DNA of 64,000 nucleotides from Acanthaster planci (lineage: Eukaryota; Echinodermata; Asteroidea; Valvatida; Acanthasteridae). How positions within the stretch are numbered: position 1 is the first letter of the stretch; each line of letters begins with the position of its first letter. The DNA is taken from assembly GCF_001949145.1 (NCBI RefSeq), contig NW_019091389.1:1399156-1463155 (forward strand), in the 5' to 3' direction. Made by a program: the position numbers and the translations under genes. The notes beneath the pieces were generated by a model. It was given only the letters and a program-made list of their open reading frames with translations. It did no database searches and was not told where the DNA came from. Shown one piece after another: positions 45,101 to 57,100 of this stretch.

Positions 45101-47103
45101 GCAAGAGCTGAATGATATGGGATGGGATGATGGCTATAACGACAACCAGTGGGATTCCGTTCAGGGTCAAAGGTAACATTAAACATGTACCATGCACAAG
45201 CATTATCGTGATTGTTCGGCTGTATCATCCCCATATTTCTATGACGCCTGTCTGTTTTCATCCATTTTGCTTTGACTCATCTCTGTCCTTTTCCTACCAT
45301 TTCGCAAAACTAAAATTTACGACGTCTTAAAATTCAACCTGAATGGCAACAATTCGCTATGGCTGTCAAAACATAAAGCGCAGTCACCCTCAGTGCATAA
45401 TGAAATTCAGCCCTTACAACCCAAACTACCTGCATTCAGACTTCATCAATTTGAAAACTTTCTATGTACATGCGCCATATGTAGGATTGCAATACATTTA
45501 GGACAGCATTCCATTTGTTTTACGGTTATTCGCTTCTTTACTTATGGGGAAGCGGGATTACTTCGTGAAGAGCAGTTAAAGCTTTTACTAATATTTTCCT
45601 TGAAGCTTTGTTGAGCGTTTCACTTATTTCTCGGTATACAGTTTAACCTAAGTGCTATAAAAACAGGAAATTTGCAAATAATTGTTGATCTGAGATTTAA
45701 AATTATTGGAGAGGCACAGAGACACTTCAGTAAATTCTGTGAATGGATACTCCGGAATGCTCAATTAATCATAGCAAGAGACCATCCTATGCTGAAACCT
45801 ATCGTTAAGTTTCTTCCATTATGGTGCCGTCTCAGATGCGCTCCCTGCAAAACTAACCAAATGAAGTTCTCATTCGTTCCATTTTGAATAATTAATATTT
45901 GTATTTTTAAGGGCACTAAATTACTATATTTTAAATGTCATTTAATGTATGTTAAACTTTAAACTATCTGTATTTTAAAGGTCTAACGTTTTATTTTACG
46001 TTCTCCATCGTTTTTAAAGAGTAAAGACTATTAATTTTTAAATCAACTTTAAATTCAGATCCATTTTTATACTGATAGTGAGCTGTCCAACCATTGTCAA
46101 GTGTCTTTTTAAAATTAAGGATAATGTATTGTGAACTGAACTGAATTAATTGAACTGAAGGAATAGAATGAAAAACAGTGATGAAAGCTTGCACCATGAT
46201 CAAGAGATATTGCAACTGATTCTGTATTTTCAAGTGTACTTTACGTCGGTGGTAAAATATGTCCAAAATCTGTGGACCTTAAAACTAGCCTTTTCATTTC
46301 AAAACATTTCAGTGTAACACTTACATAGAATGATTATTGGTCTCAAATACTCATAGGCAAATGCATATAATGTTGCCTGTAAAGAAAAGTGGTGCGTTAA
46401 AATCAAATCCTTAAAGTATACGGGGTAAATTGTAAGCTGCCCCTGGTATCCCTTAAAAACAAAATAATTATATTTGAATGGAGGGCAATTCTATCATAAA
46501 TGTTCACAACTAATATAACTGCACGCTGAAGCCTTTTCAGTGTTTATGAATATCGTAGTTGTATTAAAAACCACAACTTGTTTCAGTAAAAACCCGCCGT
46601 AGGAATAGTTATGCCTTGAAATACATTAACGTAACTAAAGGTCTCATTTGCATATAGCACTTTTTTTCCTGAGGAGCCTCGCGATGGGGTTAAATTGTGC
46701 AAAGGTTATGTTCCGTCTTCTCTACATTCTGACAAAGGGGTATCAGTTTGTCCCCAGTCTCCAACCGAAAGTCACGCTGCCATTTTATTTATCTAAGCTT
46801 TTGCCGTAACATTTAAAAACTGGTCTCTCTCCAAGTCATAATCACTGAAAACGTTTAAAATTATAAAAAAAAGATAAAATGTAACAGAAACGAAATTAAA
46901 ACGAAATAAAACGTAAAATCTAAAGGACTTTGTTTTGGAAAAATAAATAAACTACAAATTTAAGGCTGAAACCTTTTTAAGGGGGGGGGCGAAAACCGTT
47001 TGAAAAAATATGAAAATTTCCAACCGGCTATTTTACATAACGGCTGCAATATAATTCTTACAATGAGCAACATGACTTTTTCTAAAACTCTGCTTTCTTG
47101 CAG
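42132..47103. other. Gene-poor stretch between receptor gene and PPPY exon
   Basis: AT-rich with no recognised exon. It holds a small inverted repeat at 42489-42577 and a tRNA-like relic around 43783-43835 (B-box-like GGCATTCGAATCC). A 132-codon open frame on the minus strand (44863-45261) has no recognisable domain. The upstream exons of the gene ending at 47545 should lie here or further 5'. Confidence 0.55.
42489..42577. repeat. Short inverted repeat, CCAGYGGC ends
   Basis: CCAGCGGCGTGTCCAGCGG at the left pairs imperfectly with CATGGATGTGCCACTGG at the right, with a G-run (GGGGGGG) before the right arm. It belongs with other CAGYGGCG/G-run units in the window. Confidence 0.45.
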
Positions 47104-47545
47104 CCCTGTAATGTACTACCTAAACTACGTTCTAGTGATTGGCTGCCTCGTGATTCTTGTCAGCGCTCTTTTTTTCATCTTTCGAGAGTGTTGCCAAGGG
47201 AGCGAGAGCGGCGAAGAAATGGAAACGATCATAATGAGGTTACCGGAAGCACAGGTCCCAAGCTATACCGAGTCAACATGCGAGAGAGACCAGTCACATT
47301 ATCACCGCATCATCCATGAGTATAACCACCAGTCGCAGGTCCCCTTCTCTCCTGGCTCTCAAGGGGCCCCTCGCCATTACTACACCTACGATCACAAACA
47401 TCCAACGACCTACTACAGTTATCCCACCTCTTGTAACGCAGTGAGTAGCTCCACATCTGCGACTGCCCCTTCCCAGCAGAACAACGCTTTATCCCAGCCA
47501 CCATGCGAAGATGAGAGACCACCTCCATACGCTCCACACAATTGA
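47104..47545 (+). CDS. Terminal exon of a small single-pass PPPY membrane protein
   Basis: After a near-ideal acceptor (TCTAAAACTCTGCTTTCTTGCAG) the frame, entered in phase 2, reads PVMYYLNYVLVIGCLVILVS, then ALFFIFRECCQGSESGEEME. That is a transmembrane helix with a membrane-proximal Cys pair and an acidic start to the tail. The tail is rich in Tyr, His, Ser and Pro and ends ERPPPYAPHN before TGA, so PPPY is a WW-domain-binding motif of the kind that recruits NEDD4-family ligases. The plan (short Cys-rich ectodomain, TM, PPxY tail) resembles WBP1/VOPP1 or Shisa proteins, but I cannot assign a family without the ectodomain exon. If unspliced, ATG 47063 would give a 16-residue outside part; I think splicing is likelier. 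Confidence 0.72.
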
Positions 47546-47824
47546 AGAGGACATTGCTAAACATAAGAGGGCAAGCGTAACATAATCGAGGACAACAACT
47601 GCAAAACATACTGTTTAGGGTGAACGTTGTACAGTGGTAAAAATATTTTAAAGAAATGACTGTTTGACTCTCAAAGAAGTTAATAGGGGAGCACCAAATT
47701 TATGGAATGTGTACGCGTAGTAGGCATTATTCCAGCGTATTACTTAAATTTTCGAGTGATTCTCTTGAAAAACGAGCAACTGAAGAAATGAAACTTAGAC
47801 AAAACCAAAGCCACATAAAACACA

Positions 47825-47830
47825 AATAAA
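47825..47830 (+). terminator. Candidate poly(A) signal of PPPY gene
   Basis: AATAAA in CACAAATAAACTTG, 280 bases after the stop codon of the PPPY exon. Confidence 0.5.
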
Positions 47831-48058
47831 CTTGCTGGCCTCTAAAGAGGAATGGCATTAATTGTAGTAACGAAAAACAAAGCAAAACTTTACAAGATGG
47901 TACTTAAAATGTGACTACTAAAATTCATTTTTCTGTCGCCTGAAAAAGGACGACTGACTTCATTTCCTGTGCCTTGGCCTTAAACTTCTATTTTGTCACA
48001 TAAAGGTAAATTAATGCTACGTAATGCACTTTGTTGTGTGTTACAGTGTCATGTGTAC

Positions 48059-48228
48059 AAAGGCGTAACTACAAGGGGGGACGGGGGCACGTGCCCCCAG
48101 CGGATGTACATCCCCCCCCCGATTTGAAATTTGTGAATAACCTCCGTTTAAATGCAGCTGCAGCTGTGCCCCAATTGAAACAATTCCCGGATGCCCCCGG
48201 ACATTTAGCTCAGGTTACACCACTGCAT
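48059..48228. mobile_element. Short repeat, GGCGTAACTAC ends
   Basis: The left end CAAAGGCGTAACTACAAGGG and the right end reversed, GCAGTGGTGTAACCTGAGC, are recognisably related. Inside are long G and C runs and the palindrome GGGGGCACGTGCCCCC. It looks like a deleted DNA transposon of the same family as 19459 and 39520. Confidence 0.55.
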
Positions 48229-48548
48229 GCATAGGCCTACACTTCGTTGTGCACAAAAGTGCTCACCCACATAATATGCACATTCTTGATCGAAATTTTG
48301 TCTATGTTGTCAATGTAAAAATAATATCCTCTGTATTACCCCCTTTTTTAGTATTTTGCATATATCACTTATATTACGTATAGGAAGATTCAAGACAAGC
48401 TGTTGGAATGTTTTCACACACAACAGTCACCACGGAAACTGAAACATTGGATAGTACAGTGAGACTGTTTAGGCTGAGTTTTAACTTCAAGTATTTTGCG
48501 CAGGATACATAACTGGCGGGACACATTACTTGGAAATTGTCAGCACTA

Positions 48549-48810
48549 GCAGGGGCCGATCCAGGAATTTTTCCGGGGGGGGGTCAGGCTAGGGATTTTT
48601 TTTGGCAAACAAGCGGAAACAATGGTGAAACATTATATGGAATATATTGCTTACAATGGTATTTGGCCTACACATTTTGAAGAATATACAGGATGTTACC
48701 TTGTTTTCAAATTTACGTTAGTTATTTTTTATTAATTTCCCCATTGTTATTACCTTTTTTGTTTCAGAGCAGGGGAGATCGACCCCCGGGTCTGCGCCTG
48801 ACTACATTAC
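48549..48810. mobile_element. Repeat with GCAGGGGCCGATCCAGG start and G-run
   Basis: It starts AGCAGGGGCCGATCCAGGAA and soon has a G-run. The right side has CGACCCCCGGGTCTGCGCCTG, whose reverse complement is CAGGCGCAGACCCGGGGGTC. The boundaries are approximate and the ends only partly match. Confidence 0.45.
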
Positions 48811-49932
48811 CTTCACATTTTCCACATTTCATTCGTTATTAAAAAAGAGCTGCCATGCAATGTTTGGTTTTGCCCAGGCCATCACTAGGACCGTAAAGGA
48901 GCCCTTGTCCCTTTCCGCCTCCCCTGGAATAAAATGTAAAAACAAAATATTAAAAAGAGGGGAAAAGAGAAAAGAAAGAGCAAACGAACCGAAAAGGGAC
49001 GAAGTGGGACGAAAAGCACCAATTCGTTGGACGATACCACAGAATAGACCAACTTTCACCGTTAATGGTTTTGTCATTTTGCTGCCTATGCCCTGGAAAA
49101 ATATCCTGGTCTTGGCTATGGCTTTGCCACTAAACTTATTCTCGCTTCATCATAATCTTGATGACTACAATTTTCTGTCACTACTCTTTACAATCTTGTA
49201 AACTGGTGACAGAAAAGCAAAACTTTACAGAAATTAATTGATTGCCTCTTAATCTGTCTCATCCTTCCGAAGAACTAATGGCATACAATTCTTTAAATCT
49301 TGCGAAGCATTACACGGAACGCTTGTGTTGAGTAATTATTTGAAGTGTTGATACACAACTGAAGGCTTGAATTACAAGGGGAAAAGATACTTGCCTGCGG
49401 TATCCATAAAGCGACTAGAAGTATCCCAAATGCCACGTGCACTTCTGTGGCAAGGGTATTAAAATCATACGTGCTTAAATCTTATTTGTGATTCACTAAG
49501 AAATTGTTACATTTTATATTATTTGGGTTTATGCATTTCTGATTGAACGAGTTGCAAAGAAAAATGTCAAGAATACCATAAATAATGTACGGTTTTTAAT
49601 GAACCGCAAACTTGGAAAGAAACACGAATAACACCTTGGATGCTGTGAATTTGTTTGTGCTTCACACTCTTGATCGAGTATCGGAAGAAAAGTAGCATGG
49701 ACGTGTCGTTGTCCATACGGCATGGCATGTCAGTATGTTAATGTCTGCTTGTACCTGAACTTAGATCAGGTGAAGTCATTTTGTGTTTTAGATAAAACTC
49801 AGCAAAGAGTAACTCAATTCTGGAAAGACTAGTACTGTGCTAATGTATCCTTTTGAATCGTGGTCGGTTTATTCTTAGATGTTAGGTATGTCACACCACA
49901 TAACTGAATTTCCTGCTCCGTTTTCCATCCAG

Positions 49933-50148
49933 AGTGCTTCCGTTAATATAATAAGCGGAATTCCAGCGACAACAACATGGCCTCGACAAACGTCGTCAAC
50001 ACAGCATGAGCAAGTGAAAAAGACCCTCCAAGAAACTGAATTACCGAGACATTTTTGGGTCATTGTTATAGCCGGTCCTTTCAGTGCTTGTCTGTATATT
50101 CCAGTCGGTTGGATTTCCCGTACATCCATCACTGCAGTATACCCGTAA
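49933..50148 (+). CDS. Possible terminal exon: Thr/Ser stalk plus TM
   Basis: After a good acceptor (TGCTCCGTTTTCCATCCAG) an open frame in phase 0 reads SASVNIISGIPATTTWPRQT, then SSTQHEQVKKTLQETELPRH and FWVIVIAGPFSACLYIPVGW before stopping at TAA. A Thr/Ser-rich stretch next to a hydrophobic helix looks like the stalk and membrane anchor of a receptor with almost no tail. I found no partner exon and no domain, and both strands are open here, so it may be chance. Confidence 0.3.
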   Translation, partial: SASVNIISGIPATTTWPRQTSSTQHEQVKKTLQETELPRHFWVIVIAGPFSACLYIPVGWISRTSITAVYP

Positions 50149-53100
50149 TTTCATAGCAGAAAGGGTGGTTATTGTTTGCTGATCTTTGTCCCAGGCTTCG
50201 ATTCAATGAGAGGTAAATGCACAGATATCAGTTTCTGAGACCTCTCCGAGAATATCAATAAAGTATTGGATGATATGGAAAATAAAAGCTGAATTTATCC
50301 ACAAAATACGTTTATTACTGATTACAATGAGATTTTATGGGCACAGTTGTTTATGCCAGAAACTTAAGCTCACACATTCGTATTTCTGTAGCTTTCCTCT
50401 TTTCCTGGAGGATGCAACTACATTAAATACTTTGATTTACAGACTGACAGCTGTCACAATTTAAAACTCAAACAAACAAAGAAAACAAAACAAAATAAAC
50501 TTTCAAGTTGTATGTTTGATGTTTTTTCTTTTGTTTGTTTTCAATTCAAATTCAAACGATTGAATATGAGACAACTCACTATTCAAGCAGCCATCTATCT
50601 AATTTCTTAAGTTATAAAAATGAAACTGACAACATTGTGTACTTCATTACGTAATGGCTAACCAAATATGTTTCGATTTATGGATATGTAGTGGCATCTA
50701 TCCTCAACCAAAGAACATAATGACTGACTTTAGTTTGTTAAACCCTTATCTTTATGTTACACCAGCATTCCCCTCTGCCAAATGCTCGTAGATATAATCT
50801 CCCGCCACACACGAGACATGCTGAAGACAGTAAAATTCGAAAACCTTTCACATCGACTGTTTATAAACTGCTATAATACAAACCAAGTTTTCCACCCTTT
50901 TTGAGCAGACTAATAATTCACTGTGGTTGTCTGAAGCATATAGCAATATCATGGAGCTCAGTGATTTATTGGACCCCTATAGGCCTGTATCAATTTGGCC
51001 GCGTGAATTAAATGTATAGAGTAGAAACAGGAAAGGCGCTGCGTTTCATTTAACTTCAATTTCTGCAGGCCGACACTGAAATATCTAGTCTACCATCCGC
51101 AGTTCCTCCTAGATCTAAAATGAATTTTTTTCACTTGAGTAAGAAGAAGCAGTAAGTGGCCAAACTAGTCTGGCCAATGCAAAAATTTTATATTGCCCGA
51201 GCAGTGCTTTAAGTCTGCAATGACAATTCGCTTTTCCTGTCACCCCAGAGTGCCAAATAACCTTTTCCATGTTAGTGCACCAGACTACGTGGAGAATAAA
51301 TGGCTTCCCATATTCTGAATGGCTTACTCAATTAGAGTGATTTTAATTGCCAATTTTCATCCGTTCAACCATTTCGTTTACTGTCAGTTTACGTGTTAAC
51401 GGGCAGAACTGGGCTGACAGCTTGAAGCTCGGAAAAACCAACAAGAATTCTGAAAACTGCTTAGTCTACCTACCAAGACACCATTTTCAGAAAAAAGCAG
51501 TGCTTCGTATTTTGTGGTTTGGTTTCCACATAACCAGTGCGCTTAATGATTGTATCCAAGAAGTTTGGATTTGAAATGTATATATCAGCGTATGGGAATG
51601 GATACTACTGGACACAATGACAGCGATGGATTTCTACCATTAACGCGAAAACGAGAGTGTCTTCACTAATGTACGAATGTGCAATCGCAGCGGAAAACTC
51701 TAGGAAATTTTGTATGACTTGCATAGGTATTGACATCCATCAAAGCAACGGTTACCTTAACGGACACGGGTCCTGTAGGGAGACATAACAGCCGCAGCAC
51801 CCCGAGGTAGCTGGAGATACAGCAGATATTGTGAAGTTTTAAGATCAAAGGCGGAGATATTTCAACAAAATTTCATTTTGTGTATTATGTTTCTTAACTC
51901 GCAGCTGGATCCCACCCCCCCCGCATGTGGCCATGCAATGATATCTTTCCCTTTTACGTTATAATTTAAAGACACCCTCCTCATCATGTACGAGGGTTTA
52001 ACCTGTTTGGGCCAAGCATTTTGTAATTATAAGGTCACTACAAGTTCAGGCCACTGTCCCTTGTTAAGACTTGACTGTTCATGCAGTGACAACGAAAAGG
52101 CTCAAAGTTTCAGCTAACAGTCAACAGTATACGTGCACCGCAAAACAATTAATCTGATTAAAATATGGAGTGGGGATTTTGGAAAATTGCAGAGGATTTG
52201 AGTTTAGCTTTGGATTTTGAGATCCAAAGTGTAATAATGAAACTGGTATGGTTCTTTGATAAAAGTATAGTCCGTGATCTTGGTGTACAGTATGCATGTT
52301 ATCAGATGTAAGAAACTTCCAGTCGGTGTTTGAAGATGAAGGAGTGATTTTACGATTTTCACCCGTTTCCTTCCCTGTCCGTGTATCCTTCTTTCCAAGT
52401 TTATTGGCTGTGATTTCCTCTGTTTATATTAAGGGTGGAGACAGGCTGCAAATGGGACATTTTCGAGAACTTGTTGTTATGAAATTGTTCTTGTTTCTTT
52501 TCCACTTGTTTTTTGTTTGTAATTTGGGGGTAGGGTTCTGACCTAGCCTAGTCTGGCTTCACTCCATCATCACCCTCGTTTCCATGACATTATTTGAGTT
52601 TCGCTTAAAAGACCTCTAAACATCAGAGGTGTGCAATGCAATGGACATAAAATGGACAGTGCTCCGACTGGAAATAAAAATGCATTTTTTCCTGATGGGT
52701 ACCTCGTACTTTGCCTGCTCTTGTGCAAGACTGCTGAAACACGCTCCTCATTATTGAATGCTCTTTAGCTCGGAAGAGCTAAACGCCACTGTAAAGTGTA
52801 TCTACTGGGAAGGCACTTATGTGGGTACTTCACCGTGTCGCACAGGCGGTGGTTAGCCGGATAGTGTTGCCCCCAGTCCGGTATTCATTTCGCTGGAGGA
52901 CCTGACGCGTGGTTGCAGACATCATGTCTACCGGCTGAAGATTTTTCATAGGACTATTCTTGAAATGTCACCTGTGAATACGCCAATGAGCAAAGAGCTG
53001 ACATTGGTTTCATCCATATTACATTTTGGAGTCATTTTTCATTATAGTGATCCAGAAATGTGTCTTTGTGGCAAAAATAGCTCCTTACTATTTTAAGCAT

Positions 53101-53933
53101 TTAATCAGTCAATTCTACAATAGTCATGTCGAATTAGGGTGTCAAGTTGGTGAAGGTCTTTTCTCGCCTTCCTCGGGTTTTCTGTGGATAAATTTACCTG
53201 GAGTTTTCCTCCTGTTCTGAACATCTCGTCATTGGTCTTTCAACGGTGAGGACCCAAAATGTACAGCTTTCGCTGGCTAAGCTTCCCTCATCTGCCTGTG
53301 GGTAACATCAAACTAAATCAACTGAGACATAGTTTGATAGCACCGGTAACTTTAGTACCAATCGGAAAGAAATAGTAACCATAAACACTTCTGAAAAAAT
53401 GGTCTCTTGATCATCTGGGCGTTAAAGACCCACTACGGAGCAGTTACAGGGATTCGTTTATTATAATCACTCCCTTGACGCACCAATAGCATATTTATGA
53501 TTAGGGTTTTCCGTACTTTACAACTACCCAATATCCATTTGGGGATGTTGCAAAGTTATAAACTTTTCTTTTGTTACAAACACTGACCATGGATTAGTCT
53601 GAAGTAGTAGTGTTTACTATTATCAGAGCTGTAATAGCTGCAGTTTATGCGTGAAGTTTCGGAACACTTTGGAATATTTGTACTGGCGACCATATCATGA
53701 GCGTAAATTTGGAGCCATTAAATTTTGGGGTGATGGGCCATTGAATCTTCCCTTACTTTTTTGTGTTGAGGAAAAATCACACTTATTGTGAAGAATTTTT
53801 GGACTTCCAAACATCAAAATGTATTCATTAGCACTCAAAAAGAGAGAGAAAAGGGGAGAGAGAAGCCATAAATACGCCGTTGGGAAGTTATTTTCTGCAG
53901 GAGTGTAATTATTTATACATAATATGATTACAG
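50149..53933. other. Non-coding stretch
   Basis: AT-rich with no recognised exon. A perfect 8-bp hairpin TTTAGCTC-GGAA-GAGCTAAA lies at 52764-52783, and a moderately GC-rich patch at 52780-53000 (GTCGCACAGGCGGTGGTTAG) looks like repeat sequence of unknown type. Confidence 0.55.
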
Positions 53934-54192
53934 ATATACACCTGTATTACAAAAATTGAACGTGGTGCCATGTGGTGTCAGCACCCATCGAGCCCCTACC
54001 CCGAATTTCACATTTTCATGGCTGGGCAATTCATCTCCCCCAATCCCCATCCCCCAGATTTGGCACAAATTTCCGCCACTGGACCACGCAGTCATAGTTT
54101 GCCAACCATTGGTTGAAAGAAAGTATCGCTGTGACGTAACAAAAGAAAAATCTGTGTGGCCAGATATCACCAAGTGTGTCCCAACAATATAG
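53934..54192 (+). CDS. Possible Ig-like or sushi-like exon
   Basis: After TGATTACAG an open frame (phase 2 in) reads YTPVLQKLNVVPCGVSTHRA, then PNFTFSWLGNSS, DHAVIVCQPL, ERKYRCDVTKEKSVW and DITKCVPTI before a TAG stop. A Cys followed 14 residues later by Phe-x-Trp, and later Tyr-x-Cys-x-Val-Thr, is the spacing of an immunoglobulin-type domain. The W-P-x-I-x-x-C ending instead recalls sushi or hormone-receptor domains. There is no signal peptide, no partner exon and no clear donor, so it may be a relic. GC content is above that of the flanks. Confidence 0.3.
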
Positions 54193-57100
54193 AAGCAAAC
54201 CACCTCCCTCCGCTGCGCTTTGTGTGGGTCAGTTCATTCAACAGCTCAGCTCTGTTATTTTAGTGTTATACTTCTGCTTTGACCATTTTGCAGTTGTAAA
54301 CTCTGAACAAATTTCCCCATCGATCAAGAGTATAGGCTTATAAGAACAGGGAACGCGCGTCCGCGAGTTACAGGTACTTTTTAGGCCTGCTTCCCTGACG
54401 TACTGAGGACTGACCAATGAAAAGGGGCGTGTTTGATGTGTACGGAATACTCGCATCCTAAAAGGCTACCTCTGGCAGAGCTTAACACTGAACGGAGACC
54501 GGAACCACAGGGTACCTAGTTGAACCTAAAGAGAAATGCATCTGCTTCGCGAGGTCTGTACACTCAGCCAAACAAGTTAAGGTGACGGCCGCACGCTAGA
54601 AAACCACACGGTCGAATTGATTTAGGAAAGACGCCTGAATTGGGGCGTGTAATGCGACAGCTGACGAGTGTCTTTAATTGCTGCCGATCTTGGCTAGACC
54701 TTTCTTTGCATCAGAGAAACTTATATGAGCTCATAATCGCGCAGGCATTTGTCATGTAAGCTCAGACGTCAGATGTCTTGAGGATTTTCTAATAAAACTG
54801 GTTGGCTGGCGTCATCATCAACCCACACGCTTCCATAGTTATTACTCTCCCATGCATTCATTGTGCTTCGGCTCTAAACGAAATTGAACTTCGAAAACAA
54901 GATATATGATAAAGCTTCCATTTAATTTCTAGTTATCACTAAATGTAACTCACAAGACATGCTAGGGGCAATGAGTGTCGTGAACTGATGTTTGCGTATA
55001 TTTGTCCGCAGGGCCGGGAATTAAATACATGTGCCTTGCATGATTCAGATTACAATATTCTTTGTATGTCGACACAATTGGGTTTCCTTTTCGTTTTTTA
55101 CGAAAATTATTACTTTTAGCTCGTTATCTGGCAAGGTATAACGAACAGAAATTACGCAGGTTCAATTAAATTTACGAGCAACAATTTGTGAATAGTAGTT
55201 GCTAAATCTGACTTTAGAGGGACCATGAAATAGAAACGTTTTACTAAACTGTTCTAAAACCCTTGAAATTGCACCTTCGGGTTTCAATTTACCTGATTTT
55301 AAATGTTTGCTCTGCAATATTAACCCATATTTCGGAGTTTTTTTTAGTTTTTATGCTAACCATTTGCATATTCATGAGCAAAACTATGGTGTCATCCAAG
55401 GCACCGAGCCTCAATGCTGCACTGATAGGTGAACAGAAAATTTCTAGATTTTTCAACCCTGCTATCGTAGATTTCATTTCCTTTGGCAATTTATTATTGT
55501 GTAAGTATATGACAATAGGCAGGCAAGCAACCTTTTCACAGAAATGTTTTCAGATAGCAAATTTAGAGTTTACAATTTGAACAGAAAAACATGCAAACTG
55601 AACCATGTCTTCCTTGATTTACATAAAAGCAAAAGCGCTTTCACTTGTCCAGAAATACTTAGTCAATTTGGAAAGTTTTAAAAAGTGCACTTTTCAGTTC
55701 ACGTAACTCAAAATAAAAAGTCCAACAGTCTTCATACATTTAAGAAGAGTACACAGATATACAAAAAGTGATTCTAAGAAAAATTCATTTCATGGATCCT
55801 TTAAGGACAGGTTTAGCAACTATTTATAAAATGTTGCCCATATATCTAAATTCAAATTTAATTTTACTGAATGCGTATCTTTTTACGATCACCAAATCAT
55901 CTGACATGGTCTTTTTCAGGACGTATCAGGTGGCACATTGTGTTCTTTGCACGGACTGCCCTTAAAATAGGTGAACAGCTTTCAAACACTTCGTTTTAAA
56001 ATAATTGAGGCAGTTTTTGACTTTATGTGGGGAGACCATGGACGATAAATATTCAGAATGGTAGGTAATTGTTAGCTTGAAAAGCTCCTTTTATATCTCT
56101 TTTTAAAATCCTGTACTCAAAGTTCATTAGCTTTTGGGGTTGGAATTTTACTTAAATCAAATTTCAATCAGAACCAGAATGTTGAAATCCAACATCTCCT
56201 ATGCCAGTTCTTGCACATCAGTCTTATGGACGACATATAACACAATCCTCTTGGCAAAATAGAAACATAATAATCACCGTATATTTTCTGCATTTCACTA
56301 TCAAGCTTTGGCCCACTCTTTATTCAGAAAGTTATCTGCTCACATTTTTATCCTGTCTTCGTGTTCACGTTTGATCCAGTCAGGAAAGCTGCAGTTCTTG
56401 ACAAAGGTTACTGTTTCGGCAGTTACTGTTTCGTCAGTCTGCAATCAATCTGCGGATTAGTTCAACTTGTCTGACTGAAGTACGGACTAGTCCGCTTCCG
56501 CCATAAAACAAGTCATTACTAGCTTGAGTCAACTGAAACGGAAAGGGAAGGAGAATTACTGAAGAGCAAGTTCCCTTGAGGCCAACAGATACCTGTTAAT
56601 ACCCTCAAAGAAGTTACCGGGTGATTTCATCCGATAAGACACGATAATGGCTTGGGTCCTGGAGGGTGGATGCTAGGAAGAGCTTTGAGGTTCATACCAC
56701 TGTGACGAGGTTCATTATACAATAGTGGGTGGCACTCCCGCTTGTTGAAGTTTCCGAGCATTAATTGTACATTCAATGTCAATGTGTGTGTTTTGTCTGA
56801 ACAATAATCCTTATTCACGAAGAAGTCATTTTTAACTTGTCCCTCGAATCTGTTTCGTAAACTGTAAACTGTTGTTATGGATGGCACCAGACTATTCTAA
56901 AATTGTGTTCTAAGCCTCCTTTTCAGTAATTCAAAATCTGGCTCAAACACTGAGGTATTTTTATCACAAATGTTCATCAGAGTATTTGGGAATTATTTGT
57001 CGTGAAATTAAATTTTATTGCTTTTATTTTTATCTGCAAACCCGTGACACATAATTTTGTACGGGGACATCATGCAAGCCTTTTAAATTTACAAGATATA

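Larger units (their letters stand above)
47831..49932. other. Intergenic with G/C-run repeats
   Basis: Contains the two G/C-run repeats listed separately at 48059 and 48549. No exon is recognised; the open frame at 48860-49201 has a Lys/Arg-rich low-complexity part and no domain. Confidence 0.6.

Noticed and set aside
44863-45261. 132-codon minus-strand open frame
   Set aside because: No recognisable domain, no splice or promoter context, and a composition like the surrounding non-coding DNA.
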